Source: Phascolomyces articulosus (lineage: Eukaryota > Mucoromycota > Mucoromycetes > Mucorales > Lichtheimiaceae). From it: a stretch of 64,000 nucleotides of DNA. The notes beneath the pieces are model-generated. The model was not told the DNA's origin and did not search any database. It worked only from the letters and a program-made list of their open reading frames with translations. Position numbers and translations under genes: made by a program. This document shows positions 1-12,919 of the stretch, piece after piece; the stretch's first letter is position 1; each line of letters begins with the position of its first letter. The stretch spans positions 744,001 through 808,000 of the forward strand of contig JAIXMP010000012.1 in the NCBI GenBank assembly GCA_025677815.1, in the 5' to 3' direction.

Positions 1-1543
1 TAAAAAAAACTCTGGTGCATATTGAGATACTAGAATTTATAAAAACTATATATCACGTTTACCTGAAATGGAAGGAGTTCTATTGATGGAATTACCCCTA
101 TGCATGTCATGAATTTTTCCATTTGACAAATTTTCTAAAACACGACGTTCAGATTCTGATTGTTGTTGATGTTGTTGAAATGTTCCGTTGCCTGAGAATC
201 CACCGGTACGATTATATACCATACTACCTGTAGTAGAACCACCATTATAAAGACTACTATTATCATCAAATGAACCATTACGTCGATGTTGTTGTTGATG
301 CGGTTGTGTATGTTGATATAATTGTCCTGATTCAGACTAATGGGGGTTATATAAAATATAAAACAGAGTTTAATATTGTGTATAACTCAAAAGATACAAC
401 AGAAAGAAGCAAGCAAGCAGAGCACAGACAAAAATTATTATTATTATTTACCTGGTTTGATGAGATATTTGATGATTGTTGTTCAGAGCGTAAAACTTCT
501 TGTCTTAATGCTTGAATAGCACTATGTAATTTGTATCGTTTACCAAATGTACTGATACCCAATTCTTTTAATGATTGTTGTGTAAGTTCTAACAATACAT
601 CGCCAGTGATTTCTTGATCTATGGGGTAGAATGATCGTGATATATAAAAGTTTGTTGACCAAATACAATCAGTCAACCGAAATTATATATAAATACCTCC
701 CTTTTTTATTTCATTCCCTTTTTTCCTCCTCTATTTCTTATTATATCTTTACACATGCTCTCTCTATATTTTTTTTTCACTAATATTAATCGTATTATTA
801 TTATAATAATGATTGATATTAGTATATTAGTCTTATTACCCTTAAAAGAATCGACAATATCCTGAAATCCCACTGTATCTAACCACGAGGCAACTTGTTG
901 AATAGTCCATTCTTCAGGAGATGAATCACGTAGTGTGGATATTCTCATGGAGGCTGCAATGAGTTGTTGAAGATTATGTTTTGATGCTGAACCAATTTTA
1001 GCGTTACTATTTGTTGATGTTGCTGTACTCATGTTGCTACGATTACTGTATGTACTACTACGTTGACTTTTCGTAGACGATAATGGCGGTGATGAAGCTG
1101 TTGTTGTCATGACAATAGATGAGTTTGTTGTTGTCGTCGGTGTTGTCGTATCTGTTTGTTTGTTATTGGTGCTAAGTTGCATGGCTGATAAAGTATCCTC
1201 TAAAGTGCCAATTTTTTGCTCTAAAGAAAGTACTGGTGATGCTTTTGAAACATAGTTCATTGGAAATAGACCAATTTCACCATGAGCATTACGACCCTAA
1301 TGATATATATATATATAGAAAGATATCTTTGTTATTATTGTTTTGCTCGAGTGGATTGTGATAGTACTCGAGTTTAAAACCAAAAAAAAAAAGTTGGAAT
1401 TGACACTTTACTCGCCACCAACCGTCTTGAAACTCTTCGTCTTTTTCAATGACAATGACAGCTTCACCCTTTTTTAAAGAAATCTCGTCTTCGTTTTCAC
1501 CAATAAAATCATGAGTGACAAGTACAGTTTGGAACTCGTCCAT
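1..1543 (-). CDS. SH3-SAM scaffold protein, Boi1/Boi2/Pob1-like (3' end outside window)
   Basis: Four exons are visible (1543-1412, 1296-840, 618-452, 336-63); the gene runs on past base 1, with an intron donor at 62. The ATG at 1543 is the first in frame. Residues 4-58 form an SH3 domain ending GWWRGRNAHGEIGLFPMNYV, rebuilt exactly by splicing exon 1 to 2. A Ser/Thr-rich linker follows, then a SAM domain (about 172-235, WTIQQVASWLDTVGFQDIV and then DVLLELTQQSLKELGI) that is itself cut by an intron. SH3 followed by SAM is the layout of budding-yeast Boi1/Boi2 and fission-yeast Pob1, cortical scaffolds linking Cdc42/formin and exocyst function to polarised growth. Those relatives carry a C-terminal PH domain, which here would lie outside the window. 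Family assignment is good; the function is inferred from it. Confidence 0.8.
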
Positions 1544-2960
1544 GACATTCAATTAAAGTGTTGTGTCAAAACAAATTGGTAAGAAAAAAAAAAGTTATCT
1601 AAAATATGAAAAATAAAAAAAAAGTTATAAAGCGAAAAAAGAAGGTGACACAAAACACGAACAAAAAACCAATTTTGGTAATTACATCTTTTTTATTGTG
1701 AAATATCGGATTGAGGAGATATAGCACGTTGCTGGAATTATTATTGCGCGGATAATTTGTTATTTTAGATGCAGGATTATTCTTTCGAAAGGCGCTTCAT
1801 GATAACATTTAACATAATAATAGGTGATCCATCTTTTACAATACATCGGTCATGGAATGATGGTTGATGTAATATAAAATAATGGGGCTTATGAACTACA
1901 AAACTTGGTATATCATATTGCACCATGACATATCCTAACAAATAGGTATATCACGTGAAAAAAGTAAGCTTTTACCTTGTACATACGAATTATAATGACG
2001 ACGTTTATTCTTCTTGAAGAGAACATTAAGAAATTATAATTCAATGTTTACAATTATCAATGATGGCTCGATACGTAAACCAATTTATATTGTAAAGGAT
2101 CTACTATCCCGTACTTACGTAATTTGTATCTTCTGGATATATTGTACTTAAGTATAATAAGATGACGAATAAATTTGAATATGTATACGACACCAAAATG
2201 TGAATGGTATATTATAAATCATTCTCGCCATTGCTATCAATAAACAATTGATATATCAATACTAAGTTTAGTAGAACCCTCAAATTAAGCACTCTTACAA
2301 TTTGGAAGATAATTTTGTCAAACTTACTACGTAGGGAAAGTCGCAGCAGTAAAGTGCTGGATTAACCAATTAGTACTTACAAGATAGATATTGCACAAAG
2401 ATTCATGTGCAACTTATTAATATGTAACGTTCGATCATGATCGTCGATATTATCGAGATCGTAAGAGTCTACAAAGATATATGATACAATACATATATCA
2501 CAATGACAATTCTCATGCAATAGATTGGCCATAAATGTTTGCAAATTTATTACTGGTAATAAATAGTGCTAAATCATGTACAAATCCAAGAGGAACCAAT
2601 AAAGAACAAAGTTGCACAAATGTGATGTATTTGATGTATATAATATTAACTAGAGTTGCTTATTACATCCTTCATTTATCACCAATTTGTCAATTACCTC
2701 CCTCTATAATGGAGATGAACTCAATCAGCACATAACACTAACCAACCAAAATTACGTCCATAATAAACTATTTTCTACTATAATGCCTCAATAAGATATT
2801 TGAATGATGGAGGTTGCCATAAATTCACATTCTCTTTTTTTAAAGTTGCTGTCATATTCCCATTTAAACTCGCCCAGTTGAAAAAATAACACTTCACGAA
2901 AAAAACCCAGCACCTATTTTTCTTGCACTTGTTGCAAATTAGACAATATTAATCAGAAAT
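1544..2960. other. Intergenic region between divergent SH3-SAM and CMC4 genes
   Basis: AT-rich DNA holding the promoters of two divergent genes. A 66-codon frame at 2535-2735 has no domain, no splice context and ordinary intergenic composition, so I do not call it. I see no RNA gene or repeat. Confidence 0.6.
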
Positions 2961-3306
2961 ATGCCAGAACCAGTAAGTTTATATATTGTTGATCAGTCCT
3001 CTCTTATACTACTTGAACACCCTTTAAACTAAAACTTTATATGGTAGTCTCCACCGTGTCAAAAATTCGGTATTTACCTCTTTCTTCTTTTTTTCTTTAC
3101 GTAGCTGTAAGACCTTTTTTTTAACATCCCTTAATTTTTATATAGCTTGTGACATTCAAGATTGTTTAACAAAAAACAATTATCAAGAATCAAAATGTGA
3201 AAAAGCCATTCAAGCATTAAAAACATGTTGTGAAGCATTACTTGAAGATGGTGGAAGTAGTCCTTGTTGTCCAAAGAGAAAATATGGCAAGAAAGAAACT
3301 CAATGA
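2961..3306 (+). CDS. CMC4: Cmc4-like twin CX9C mitochondrial intermembrane-space protein
   Basis: Three exons: 2961-2972 (12 nt), 3048-3069 (22 nt) and 3146-3306. All introns are GT-AG and phases fit, giving 64 residues. The 22-nt microexon supplies SPPCQKF; joined to exon 3 it gives PCQKFACDIQDCL, then SKCEKAIQALKTCC. Cysteine spacing is C-X4-C-X4-C-X10-C-X9-C-C, the pattern of Cmc4 (human CMC4, about 68 residues). Such small proteins are imported into the mitochondrial intermembrane space and oxidised by Mia40; the exact role of Cmc4 is not settled. Without the microexon the first cysteine of the first CX9C pair would be missing, which is strong internal support for the model. An additional CC pair lies near the C-terminus (SSPCCPK). 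Confidence 0.85.
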
Positions 3307-3607
3307 AAAAAAAAAAAAAGATAATAAATAATACGGCAAAGCGGTATTTTTTTTTACTATTATTATTATTATTACTATTAATTAACTATTTTGATAAGAA
3401 CCGAACCCTACTGTGCAGCTCGGAAACAAGCTGGTTGATTATAGAATTTTTTTTATTATTCTGAACAATAAGATTGTTTATTTTATTTTTCTCTTAAAAA
3501 AAAGCAACATTACTGTGAATTTTTTCTTCCGTTTCCATTTATTCTTTTAAACTCGAATCCCAAAAAAAAATACTATAGCAAACTCCTCCAAAAAAAAAAA
3601 GACTTTC
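3307..3607. other. Intergenic: CMC4 3' end and F-box/WD40 promoter
   Basis: About 300 bp of poly-A and poly-T runs and TTA repeats between two tandem plus-strand genes. The frame at 3264-3464 overlaps the CMC4 end and is low-complexity. Nothing else seen. Confidence 0.5.
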
Positions 3608-5464
3608 ATGCCTGATTCAAGTACCACTATAGCAACCACTACCGATCATCGTCGTCCTTTACCGACCGAACTTTTACTTTCAACATTTATTCATCTAGAC
3701 GGATCGACATTGACATCCTGTGCTGCTGTATGTCGAGAATGGTATTCCATTATAAATAGTTATGACGATATTATCTGGAAAGCTTGTTCTCTTTCAGATT
3801 TCCAGAAACGAAAAACAACACGGCGATTTTGGTCACTTCATTTCCCTGATCCTCAACACAATACCCAACGCACACCGAAACGAACTTGGCAAGATATGTA
3901 TCGTATTACCAAAAATTGGTTTACTGGTAATTGTCATGGATCTTTTCCGGTGATGAATACCGCCATAGATCTTCGTTTGCTTCCACAGGTTGTGGTGGGT
4001 ATTCCGCAAGAGCATACATTTGCAACCACGTTGACAATGACATCTGCGGGTCATATTATCCGATCCAATCCAACCTATCGTCGACCAGAAGGTCAACAAT
4101 GTCTCATGATACAATCATCATGGTCTCATGAAAATGAGTATTTGAATGAAACCGAACGTCGAATGCATACTGTATTTTGTCATTTTTCACATATTGGATC
4201 AAAATGGTTAGTGACTGGGAGTTTGGATGGTACAGTAGCGTTATGGGATACTGTCGAAAAACGGATGATTCGTTTATGGGAAGGTCATCGAGGTCGTGTA
4301 TTATGTGTTGCTATGAATGATCAAGGTAGTATTATTCTCTAATCGATCTTTGTAAAAAGCATGTAAGACAAATGGAAAAATAACCTGACTGTTTTTTATT
4401 TAGTGGTTGTAAGTGGTGGATCAGATAGTATGATTCGTGTATGGGATTTAAATGAGGAGTCATCCGCAACAACATCTCCAGGGGGACGTGGTATGATTGA
4501 TATTTCATCGTATTTATCAGCTAGGAGTGACTGGATCCAAGGTGTAGGTGAAATTGCTGTGAATGAACATTTGGTTGCTTGTTCACCTGATGCTTCAGGT
4601 CCTATTCTTGTATTTTCGCTCTTGACTGGATCTCTTGTTTATGAATTAAGTACAACAAAAGCACCTTTACGATCCATATTTCGTGGGAATCCCTCAGCCA
4701 TGGCAACAGCGGAAGAAGAGGAGGAAGAAGAAATGACAGGATTCACAAAATTATGTTTGACCCCTTTTTTCTTACTGACAAAAGGCAAATTACCTTATCT
4801 TAATGATGATATACCAATATTACCCCAACCACCCATTCATCATCAGAGCATACCTACCACATCTCCTACTACTGCAGGAACATCAGAATCACGTTCATTT
4901 GGATATATTGCCCGATTAGATGACTCTTCCTTGTTCCATACGCCAGCACAAACCACTCAACAAATGACCCCATATCAACTTTATCAATATTACCAAAGCA
5001 TTAATAACAACAATCAATCATCTTACACCTCAGCATATTCATCTGCATCTGCATCTTCATCTTCTTCACAAACAACACCAGCAACTTCATTAACATCATC
5101 TTCATCGAGAAATATTATTCGTGGCTGTATAAATGTATGGGATTTACAAACTGGAAGCATTGTATATCGACTTGTACCTGAATTTGATAATCCACCACCA
5201 CCAGAAACTGGTTATACCATTACAGATATTAGAACAAGTCCTGATTCTTCTAAAGTATACGCATGTATTGAATTACGGAGACGACATTATCGTCAAGAAA
5301 AGTTATTTTGTTGGGATTTTGCAGGTACTGGAAAGGGTCAACCTTCATTGGATCGTCTAAACGTCATGCAAATAGATGGGGAACATTATAGTGAGGATGA
5401 TGGGCAACGTACCTCTTCTCATCATCGACAAACAGTAGGACACTCTTGGGTTTGTTTTATGTAA
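3608..5464 (+). CDS. F-box and WD40 repeat protein
   Basis: Two exons (3608-4325, 4404-5464) encode 592 residues; the 78-nt GT-AG intron keeps phase and falls inside a WD repeat. Residues 15-60 are an F-box (LPTELLLSTFIHLDGSTLTS, then CAAVCREWY). WD40 units follow: one ends GSLDGTVALWD, the next begins EGHRGRVLCVA and continues across the splice into GGSDSMIRVWDL; a later one ends GCINVWDL. Acidic and Ser-rich inserts separate the C-terminal repeats. F-box/WD proteins act as substrate receptors of SCF (Skp1-cullin-F-box) ubiquitin ligases, the propeller binding the substrate. Blades are degenerate, so the exact number is unclear, and no ortholog can be named. It is convergent with the MFS gene, 190 bp away. 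Confidence 0.8.
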
Positions 5465-5654
5465 ACATATTCTATTATACACAATTTATACGGTTCGTAT
5501 TATATACAACGTACATTATTACAACTTCTATACATTTGCCACAAACATCATACTATACGATAACAATTACAAACCGTGTAAATAAATATAAACATACAGA
5601 TCAATTTTTTTAATATAGCATTTATTATAATACATAGTAACTTGTTCATTATTA

Positions 5655-8183
5655 CTATTTTGTTGTGGATGATTTTTGTTTATTGGGAGACTGAATGTCC
5701 TTATATTTTATGGAAGAATCGGGGGGTGGGAACCAAAGTGAGTTGTTCTCCATAAAAACTGCCAAAATTAGGAAAGTTGCACATGTACATGCTACAGCAA
5801 ACCAAAATGCTTTTTGAATGGCAAGACCTAATCCATCAACAACAACTTGTTGAATTTCCGGTGAAAGGGTGGATACTTTTCGTATGGATGTTCGGATAAA
5901 TTCGAGTAATTCTTCAACATCTTCACCCTGAATATGTTGATACAAATAGGTCTTGAGTGACCCTTGTAGAATAGCCGATGCAATGGCAACACCGTTCATA
6001 TATCCCATAAGGCGACACATGACGGACAGGGATGTAACAATAGATACCTCTATAAATATCATATACATTTTTTTTGGTTAATATATTATTGTATACATAA
6101 AGATATGTAAATCAATTTACCTTCACGAGGGATTTCAGTACCAACACCTAATAATGTAGATAGTACGAATGCACCTGACACAATTCCTTCAATAAAGATA
6201 CATGTCATACCCAATAAAAAGGGAAACAATGATGATGTCCAGACCGAAAGTACTGATATGGCTAATGTATAAATGATAGTTGATGTCAAGACAAAATTAC
6301 GATAACGAGGTTGATGACGAAGATATTGTCCAGTAAGGATTGATCCTAATGAGATTGAAAGAGATTCCACACAAATGCATAATCCAGCACGAGATGGCTC
6401 CATTCCAAGTATGCCCTTTTATTTATCACGAGATTAGTACAAACATATGCTTTTTATTATCAATGTTTACAATACTATAAATATTTCTTACCATAAAAAG
6501 CTGTGGTAAGACATAAAACGACACTGATGATCCCAAACCAAAAAGATGAGATCCGATACAAATACTAATAATGTTACGACTGGAAACAATAAGCCGCGAC
6601 ACCAGTGGAAAAGCAGCGCCCATTATTTCATACAATCCAAATATCAAAAAGAATATAGCTGACATGACCAACATGGATAAAATGAATGGGTCTGTCCAAG
6701 GTCTTGTATTTCCTCCTAACATAATGCCTGTTGTAAAAGTGGCATTTGCAGCACCTAAAAGAATTGCACCCAAGAAATCAATCGAGTAGAGTTTTTTGAA
6801 TATGTTGTCACTGTCGCATATGTTGGTAGGTTTTGTATTATCGTAATAGCTACTGTTGCTATCTTGCTTTTGTATTAATGACGTAGATGATGATGCCGGT
6901 AAGGATGTTATAGTGTTTATTGGCTCTTGGTTATTTTTAATAATAACCGTTGTGTCGCTGCTGTTGTTCTTTATATTGTCATCACTTACGGGTGGTGTGT
7001 AATTTGGTAGTCGAAATGCAAATACATAGAGAGCAAACAAGAATGGAATAATGTTGATCTTGAAACAATAACGCCATCCAAGATATTGTGTGATAAATCC
7101 TCCTACTGGTGATCCACATACAAGTCCAAGCTATAGTTAATGTATAATATGTTAAGAAAAAGATGATAAACGGTATATAGACAAGATAAATGTTGTTTAT
7201 GATTAGCATTACCGTTTGCATTGTATATGTATAAGATTGGTATTGACTTCGTTGACGTGGAGGTAAGAGATCATGAAGGACAGTGAGAATCATGACACTG
7301 CTCCCACCACCACCTAAACCAGCAAGAACTCGAGAGACAAGTAACTGGGAAAAACTGGTGGCATAGCTGCATCCAATGGAACCGATGAGAAATAAAGAAG
7401 CAATGCATACAAGCATAGGTTGTCGTCCAAATAAACTTGACAATTTCGAGTCTATGTATAAATTTTTATGGGAATAATTCATCAGCTGATGACGGATCTA
7501 TATACTTGGTTTTGGGTTCATATATAAAAAGTGCTTAAAAACATACATAGTAATTGTACCATGACAGTGACAAGTAAATAAGATGTATGGACCCAAGCTG
7601 CAATATTTGAACTATATACAGTTTTAAATGATGTGGATGCAAATTAGTTTGCATATTCGTTTATAAAAAGCAAAAAAAAAAAAAAAAATGTTGTCACTGA
7701 ACGCGACTTGCTCTTTTCAAACGGCACACAACGTATTACCACTCAAACTCCGTGCCGATATGATTTAAAATTGTGAAAACAAGGGTTGTATCTAGTGAAG
7801 AAAAAAATCCAATAATACATAAACTATAATATATGATATTGTTCTTGGTGATTAATAATAAGCAAAATTATCATCTTTTTGAACCATCATATAATAATAA
7901 TGCCCATTTCTTTAAATGACAGTACATACCAAACAATCAAAGTTGTAAAACTTAGGGTACCAAGACTATTTTTGTGCTTTGTATCATCTTCATGATCATC
8001 GTTTCTACCAAATTGTTGTGAAACTGGTTCGTTCGATTGTTCGTTGTACTCATCACGATCCTCCATAGTATTATAAAAGTCATTATCGTATGTTGTTTGC
8101 TGAATATCATTATGCTTGTGGATATTACGATCATTAGTGTCAGTCAATATTGAGCTTGTTTTTATACTTCCATATTCTGTCAT
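5655..8183 (-). CDS. MFS transporter, DHA2 (Fnx/Vba-like), copy 1
   Basis: Eight-part reading: exons 8183-7930, 7823-7740, 7611-7547, 7451-7213, 7130-6492, 6415-6121 and 6049-5655 (seven exons), 656 residues, phases consistent. A hydrophilic Ser/Asn/Asp-rich N-terminal tail of about 80 residues precedes about 14 membrane segments. Visible MFS signatures are motif A (KLSSLFGRQ), VLAGLGGGG, and a motif-C-like GSPVGGFI. The C-terminal RTSIRKVSTLSPEIQQVV resembles the tail of Fnx1/Vba drug:H+ antiporter-2 proteins, which move basic amino acids or drugs across vacuolar or plasma membranes by proton exchange. Substrate cannot be told from sequence. Exons 2-4 measure 84, 65 and 239 nt, identical to the two paralogs at 28.1 and 31.1 kb, so the three share an ancestor. 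Confidence 0.85.
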
Positions 8184-9013
8184 TTTTTTATAGAACTCGG
8201 CGTGAAAAAAAAAAAAAGAGAAAAGAAGGGAAGGAGCAAGATGAAACAACAAAATATATCGAAGGAACTGAGAAATTGTAACTTGTTACACAACCAAGCA
8301 AATATTTGGATGGACTTTTGATAAATGTAAATACCCATATTATTATTACTACGTAGCAACTTGGAGGTTTTCGTGGGTATTGCTTATGTTTAGAGAAAGT
8401 TTAGGAACTTTCCATAAAAACTAGTCCTGTTGAGCGCCATGGTAAATAATGATGCGGACAATTTTGATAGATTTTACTTTTTTCTGCATACTTACATACA
8501 AAAACATACAAGATTGTTGAAAATAACTAATAGAAAAAAACTAATACTACAAGAAAACTTCGTAGTATTCAAGCTTTCAATTTATTCCCTTTTTGCTATT
8601 TTTTCAATATCTATAATGGTTCAAATATTGCGGATGAAATAGTAGTGGTATGACATATATTGTGCTGTACTAAAAAGGCCACAGATACAATTTTTATGAT
8701 CATATAATGCGGTGGTTTATTACTACTGATACTTGTAAAAAAAGATGTGTTATAGTTCATATCCATTAACTTTAAATACCTATATGACCATCAACAAACT
8801 ATTATTAAGTATATTTATCAAATAAATTACCCAAGACGCTGTATTTTTATTTTTTTTGAGATTGCCCTAAATACTACAGGCAGTAAAGCTTTAATCGCTA
8901 CGATATGTATAAAGGTAGTCAATAAAAAAAAAGAAAGTGAAAAAAAGACAAAGTTAATTATAGCTGTAAAAAGAAACGTTTTAAATCTTGTTCAACATAA
9001 AAGTCGATGATTA
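8184..9013. other. Intergenic, MFS copy 1 promoter and Sey1-like 3' flank
   Basis: AT-rich, no domain-bearing frame and no RNA gene seen. The 70-codon frame at 8430-8642 has intergenic composition and is not called. Confidence 0.5.
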
Positions 9014-11468
9014 TTAACTTTGACCTAAATAAGTACGAGCAGCAAGCGTACCAGCCGCTACAATGACTTCAGGGGGCACGGGCACGGGCATAACAGCCGC
9101 AGCTAATAAAGCTGCTGAAACCCCAATACCCGCTCCTAATCCTTTCATCAAATTGGCCGATTTACTTTGTTTTTTCTAAATTATAATACCCAAAAAAAAT
9201 ATGGATTAGCTTTTAAGCAAAAGAATAAAGAAGAATGTGGCGATAACATAGCCTAGGTATAAACGTAAAACAAAGAAATAAATTTACCAAATACATCATA
9301 TTCTCTTTTGTTCTTCGAAGTTCGTCTTCGTACACCTTTGGATTGTTCACATTCATGGACAATCTATCAAGAGCCTCTGTGAGTTTTTTGAATTCCCATT
9401 GATTTTTTACCCAGTCGTCTTTTTCCACAGAGTGTATCATTTCTAAAAACAATAATTCAAACGGTTAAATCAGTCATTGGAGTATTGAAAAAAAATGTTA
9501 GCCTACAAGGTGCATAACTTAATATTATGACTTACTATTGGCACCCTCCAAAAAATATTGCTGTGCATCTGAACGCAAGTCAGAGATTTTACGGGCTTTG
9601 GCGTCATGATTCAAACTGCTGTCGTTGCGCACCTTCTATATTTATCATATATAAAGTAATTTTTCAATGTATGGAATGTTAGTGCTTTATTTTCTGGAAC
9701 AGAAAACATGTCATTATAATGCACAAAAAATTATAGTACCTGGATGCCTTCATCAAATTTATCGAGAGCTTGTTCACGCAAGTTGGCCAGTTGTCCAGTA
9801 AAAATTTTATAAACGATAGCATTGATGTCATACACCAGCTTTTTACAGTTCTCTTTGCAAACGCTTTCTTCATAACCAAGGACCATTTTATTGTAAAAGT
9901 CAATGGATTCGGATACAATGTTTCTCATATTCTGTACATCCACGTTCGAAGCTGTTACTTTTTTTGTATCATACGCAAAAACCTGGTCTTCTATCTCCTT
10001 TATCTGCTCCGTAAATTGAGTAAATGCTGCCTAAAAATCAATAAGGGTAGTTTTAGCTTAATAAGATTTGCTTAAGAATTTAGATTTACAGTATTAATAG
10101 CCATCATGGTGGGGTAAAAAGTATTTCTTACTATTTGTTTATACATATACCTTTGAATATTCAGAACATTTAAGATGTGCCAAAAGAATTTTTTGAGTTG
10201 GCAAATCCAAGCCGCTATCAGATTTAATTATTTCCCAAATACTAAGTGCGTATTGTTGAAAACCGTCGATTGGAGTTTTTCTTTGATAGTCAGGATCAAA
10301 CAAGTATTCTTCATGACGTGGGTCAACGAATCGGCGATGAAGGTCGCCAACTTCATTTTTAAATTCATTCGCCGTGAAGCGAGAATCAGCGTTACTCAAT
10401 CTAATAAACGTAAAATCAAAATAATCACTTATTGTCGATTCAGCAGGCTATATATAAAATTATTTATAATATTGGTATTAGTATAATAGTTGGATTAAAA
10501 TAAATAGTAAATAAATAGGATTGTTTTTTATTACATTATGCAATCTCGACCAAGTTTCACGAAAATTCGTCTCCAATTCATTTTGCAAAAAATTGAATGG
10601 GATAGAGTCTACTTCATCGTGGTCACGAATAACAACCAGGATTCTGGTTTTCTGTCTCCTATATTTCCAGATTAACAACTTAGTATTTGAGCAATAACAA
10701 ATAATGTTCTACTATAGGAGCAAGAATAAAAACCTGTGTGATTTAAACTACCTTTCATTTTGTCTTGCTGGGAAAAGCTTGAGATTTGCTTGAAAAACAC
10801 TTTCAAGTAAATGCAAATTGGCCCCATGATGAAGACCCACTTGATCAGTCTTCAAGTTGAAAATCACAACATCACTGGTTGCCATGGCAAATAATGCTGA
10901 TTTCCGCTCAAAGTTTTTATCTTCACCTCTTTGACTTCCATCGGTTCCTTCCACATCCATTACAAGAATAGGCAACTCATTTGCGCAGGCTATCCATATA
11001 CCTTTGGTTGTCTGTCCTGGCCCCTTTTGTTTATCCAAGACAGTGAATGACAGCCCAAATAACTGGTTCAACAATGTGCCTGTAAATTAAAATTTAATAA
11101 TATGATAGTTTATAGTTAATATTTTAAAAAAACTTGAGATTTTCTAAATCATATAAAACTATAAAAACCCTTACTTTTTCCGGTACTCTGGGAACCAAAG
11201 ATGGATACAACATGATAATCTGATTTGATATCATCAATGTAAAATTGACTCATCATATCTAGCAAAGTAACATCACTATAAATAGAGATAAATAGAAATA
11301 TCCAAACAGGCAATGTTAAAATAAATATGATGTATTATAGATCACGAAATTTTCTTTGTTTAATATGTAAGTAAAAAAGACATATACATACTTGTTGAAG
11401 TGGTTATCCCCATCAATGATTTGAACGGGTTGAGAAGAGGAACCAGTATTTGTACCGTTACTAAGCAT
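9014..11468 (-). CDS. Short Sey1/RHD3-atlastin-like dynamin-family GTPase
   Basis: Nine exons (11468-11392, 11275-11175, 11079-10752, 10658-10535, 10447-10151, 10030-9740, 9635-9536, 9442-9288, 9175-9014) give 544 residues with all phases consistent. The P-loop GSQSTGKS (residues 53-60) is completed across an intron. The G3 motif is DVEGTD (102-107), and the RD motif typical of atlastin/Sey1 is in VVIRDHD. These proteins tether and fuse ER membranes. Canonical Sey1 is roughly 780-860 residues with a long helical bundle and a transmembrane hairpin; here the helical part is much shorter. The protein ends in a Gly/Ala-rich segment followed by [17 protein letters not shown], which is not a clear hairpin. 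It is therefore a shortened paralog or a relative with another membrane role. GTPase call firm; ER fusion role uncertain. Confidence 0.82.
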
Positions 11469-12919
11469 ATTTCTTTTTAAAAAAAATGTTAAATAATTGG
11501 TGGAGAATTGGAATATAAAAAATAAGATGGATGAGAGAAATTGACAGTCAAAAAAAAAAAAAACGAGTTACTGAATTTTCAACCTCTATTTATACAACGA
11601 TAGACAAGGAACAAGTTTGTTGCTTTATTTATTTTTTGGCTTTGCTTGATGGTGTTGCAGTACTTTGATAACTTGTCACTTTTTATTACACCAGTACGAA
11701 TATTTTTACCCGTAGAAATGGGATTTATCACATACGTGGGCTTTGCAACAATGAGTACTTTATTATTATTTGTGTATTGCAGAAGTGGTGTATACAATAT
11801 ACAAATGAAAAAAAAAGGTATTCAGGTATAACTATGATATGTTTTCAGCAAATGATTTTGTAAATTTCTCTGAAGTAGAAGTGGGTTTTTTTTTTTTTGG
11901 AAAACCAAAGGACAATTACTTTTTGATATTTTAATTAATAATTGAATCTAGAATAATAAGAGTTTTATTCAATTTCAAAGAGAATACTTAATAACGTAAT
12001 CAACAATTGAGAGTGGTGTTTTGATGCTATAACTTGTTCTTACGGTAACACAAAACATGGCGCACATACTACCATTGTTTTGTTTTTATGGATTTACAAA
12101 TTATATACATTTTGACTCATTTTCTACATAAAAGGCTATTCAGGGTGCGCCACCAAAAATTCCATTCTAATTGGCGTTGAAAAAATTGGCTCTTGTTGCG
12201 CCTCTAAACTCAGTTATTATAATATAAGTTGGTTGGTTTGATTGTATTATAATATAATGAAGAGTGGAAGTACATAATTTATCACTATTACATATCTTGT
12301 TTACAAAAGAATGCAGCTATGGGTGCGCCATAAATAATATACTAAATGCGGATTATAGTAGTGAGTTGTAATAATAGGTTACTTGTATTATTTGGTTTAT
12401 TAGCAAAACATAAAAATGTGGCGAATATAGCACCTTGTTCAGCACGCAATTCAGTTTTTTGCCTTACGTCAAAAGACGATAGCTTTCCCAAAAAAAATAT
12501 TTGTGCAAAAACATCACTCAAAAGTAATTCTTCAGTCGATTCTATTTCGCCGTATTTGAAGAATATTTTTTTACTGCTTACGTACGAGAAAAATAGTCAG
12601 CTGAAGTTGGCCTGTCCTCATCGTATACGTATAAATTATCAGTCTAGAACACCTGTAGATCACAATTTTAATTGAGTGATATATATATTAAAGGACAAAA
12701 TTATAAGTACATATTCAATTATTGCAAAACATAATATATTGAAGGTATTTTTATACATTATACAATGTGATTTGTTACTGTTGCTACATGGATGGATGAT
12801 ATTACATAATGATGCTATATATAGGGAGTGAGAGATATGACTATTATAAAAAAAAAGCTAGCTAAAATAAAACCTTGACCAAATATACTTCTCCTGTTAC
12901 AAAACCATAATAATCCAAC
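11469..12919. other. Intergenic region with GGGTGCGCCA motifs
   Basis: About 1.45 kb without a recognisable gene. A GC-rich 10-mer, GGGTGCGCCA, occurs twice in direct orientation at 12143-12152 and 12321-12330, out of keeping with the AT-rich surroundings. A 109-codon frame (12346-12675, plus) lies next to the second motif but shows no domain or low-complexity bias that would identify it. It may be a relic. Confidence 0.4.

Noticed and set aside
2535..2735. 66-codon plus-strand frame in the SH3-SAM/CMC4 spacer
   Set aside because: No domain, no splice partners and composition like the surrounding AT-rich DNA.
3833..4114. 93-codon minus frame inside the F-box/WD40 exon
   Set aside because: Antisense shadow of a strongly supported coding exon.
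12346..12675. 109-codon plus-strand frame
   Set aside because: Starts beside a GGGTGCGCCA motif but shows no family features; kept only as a possible relic in the intergenic note.
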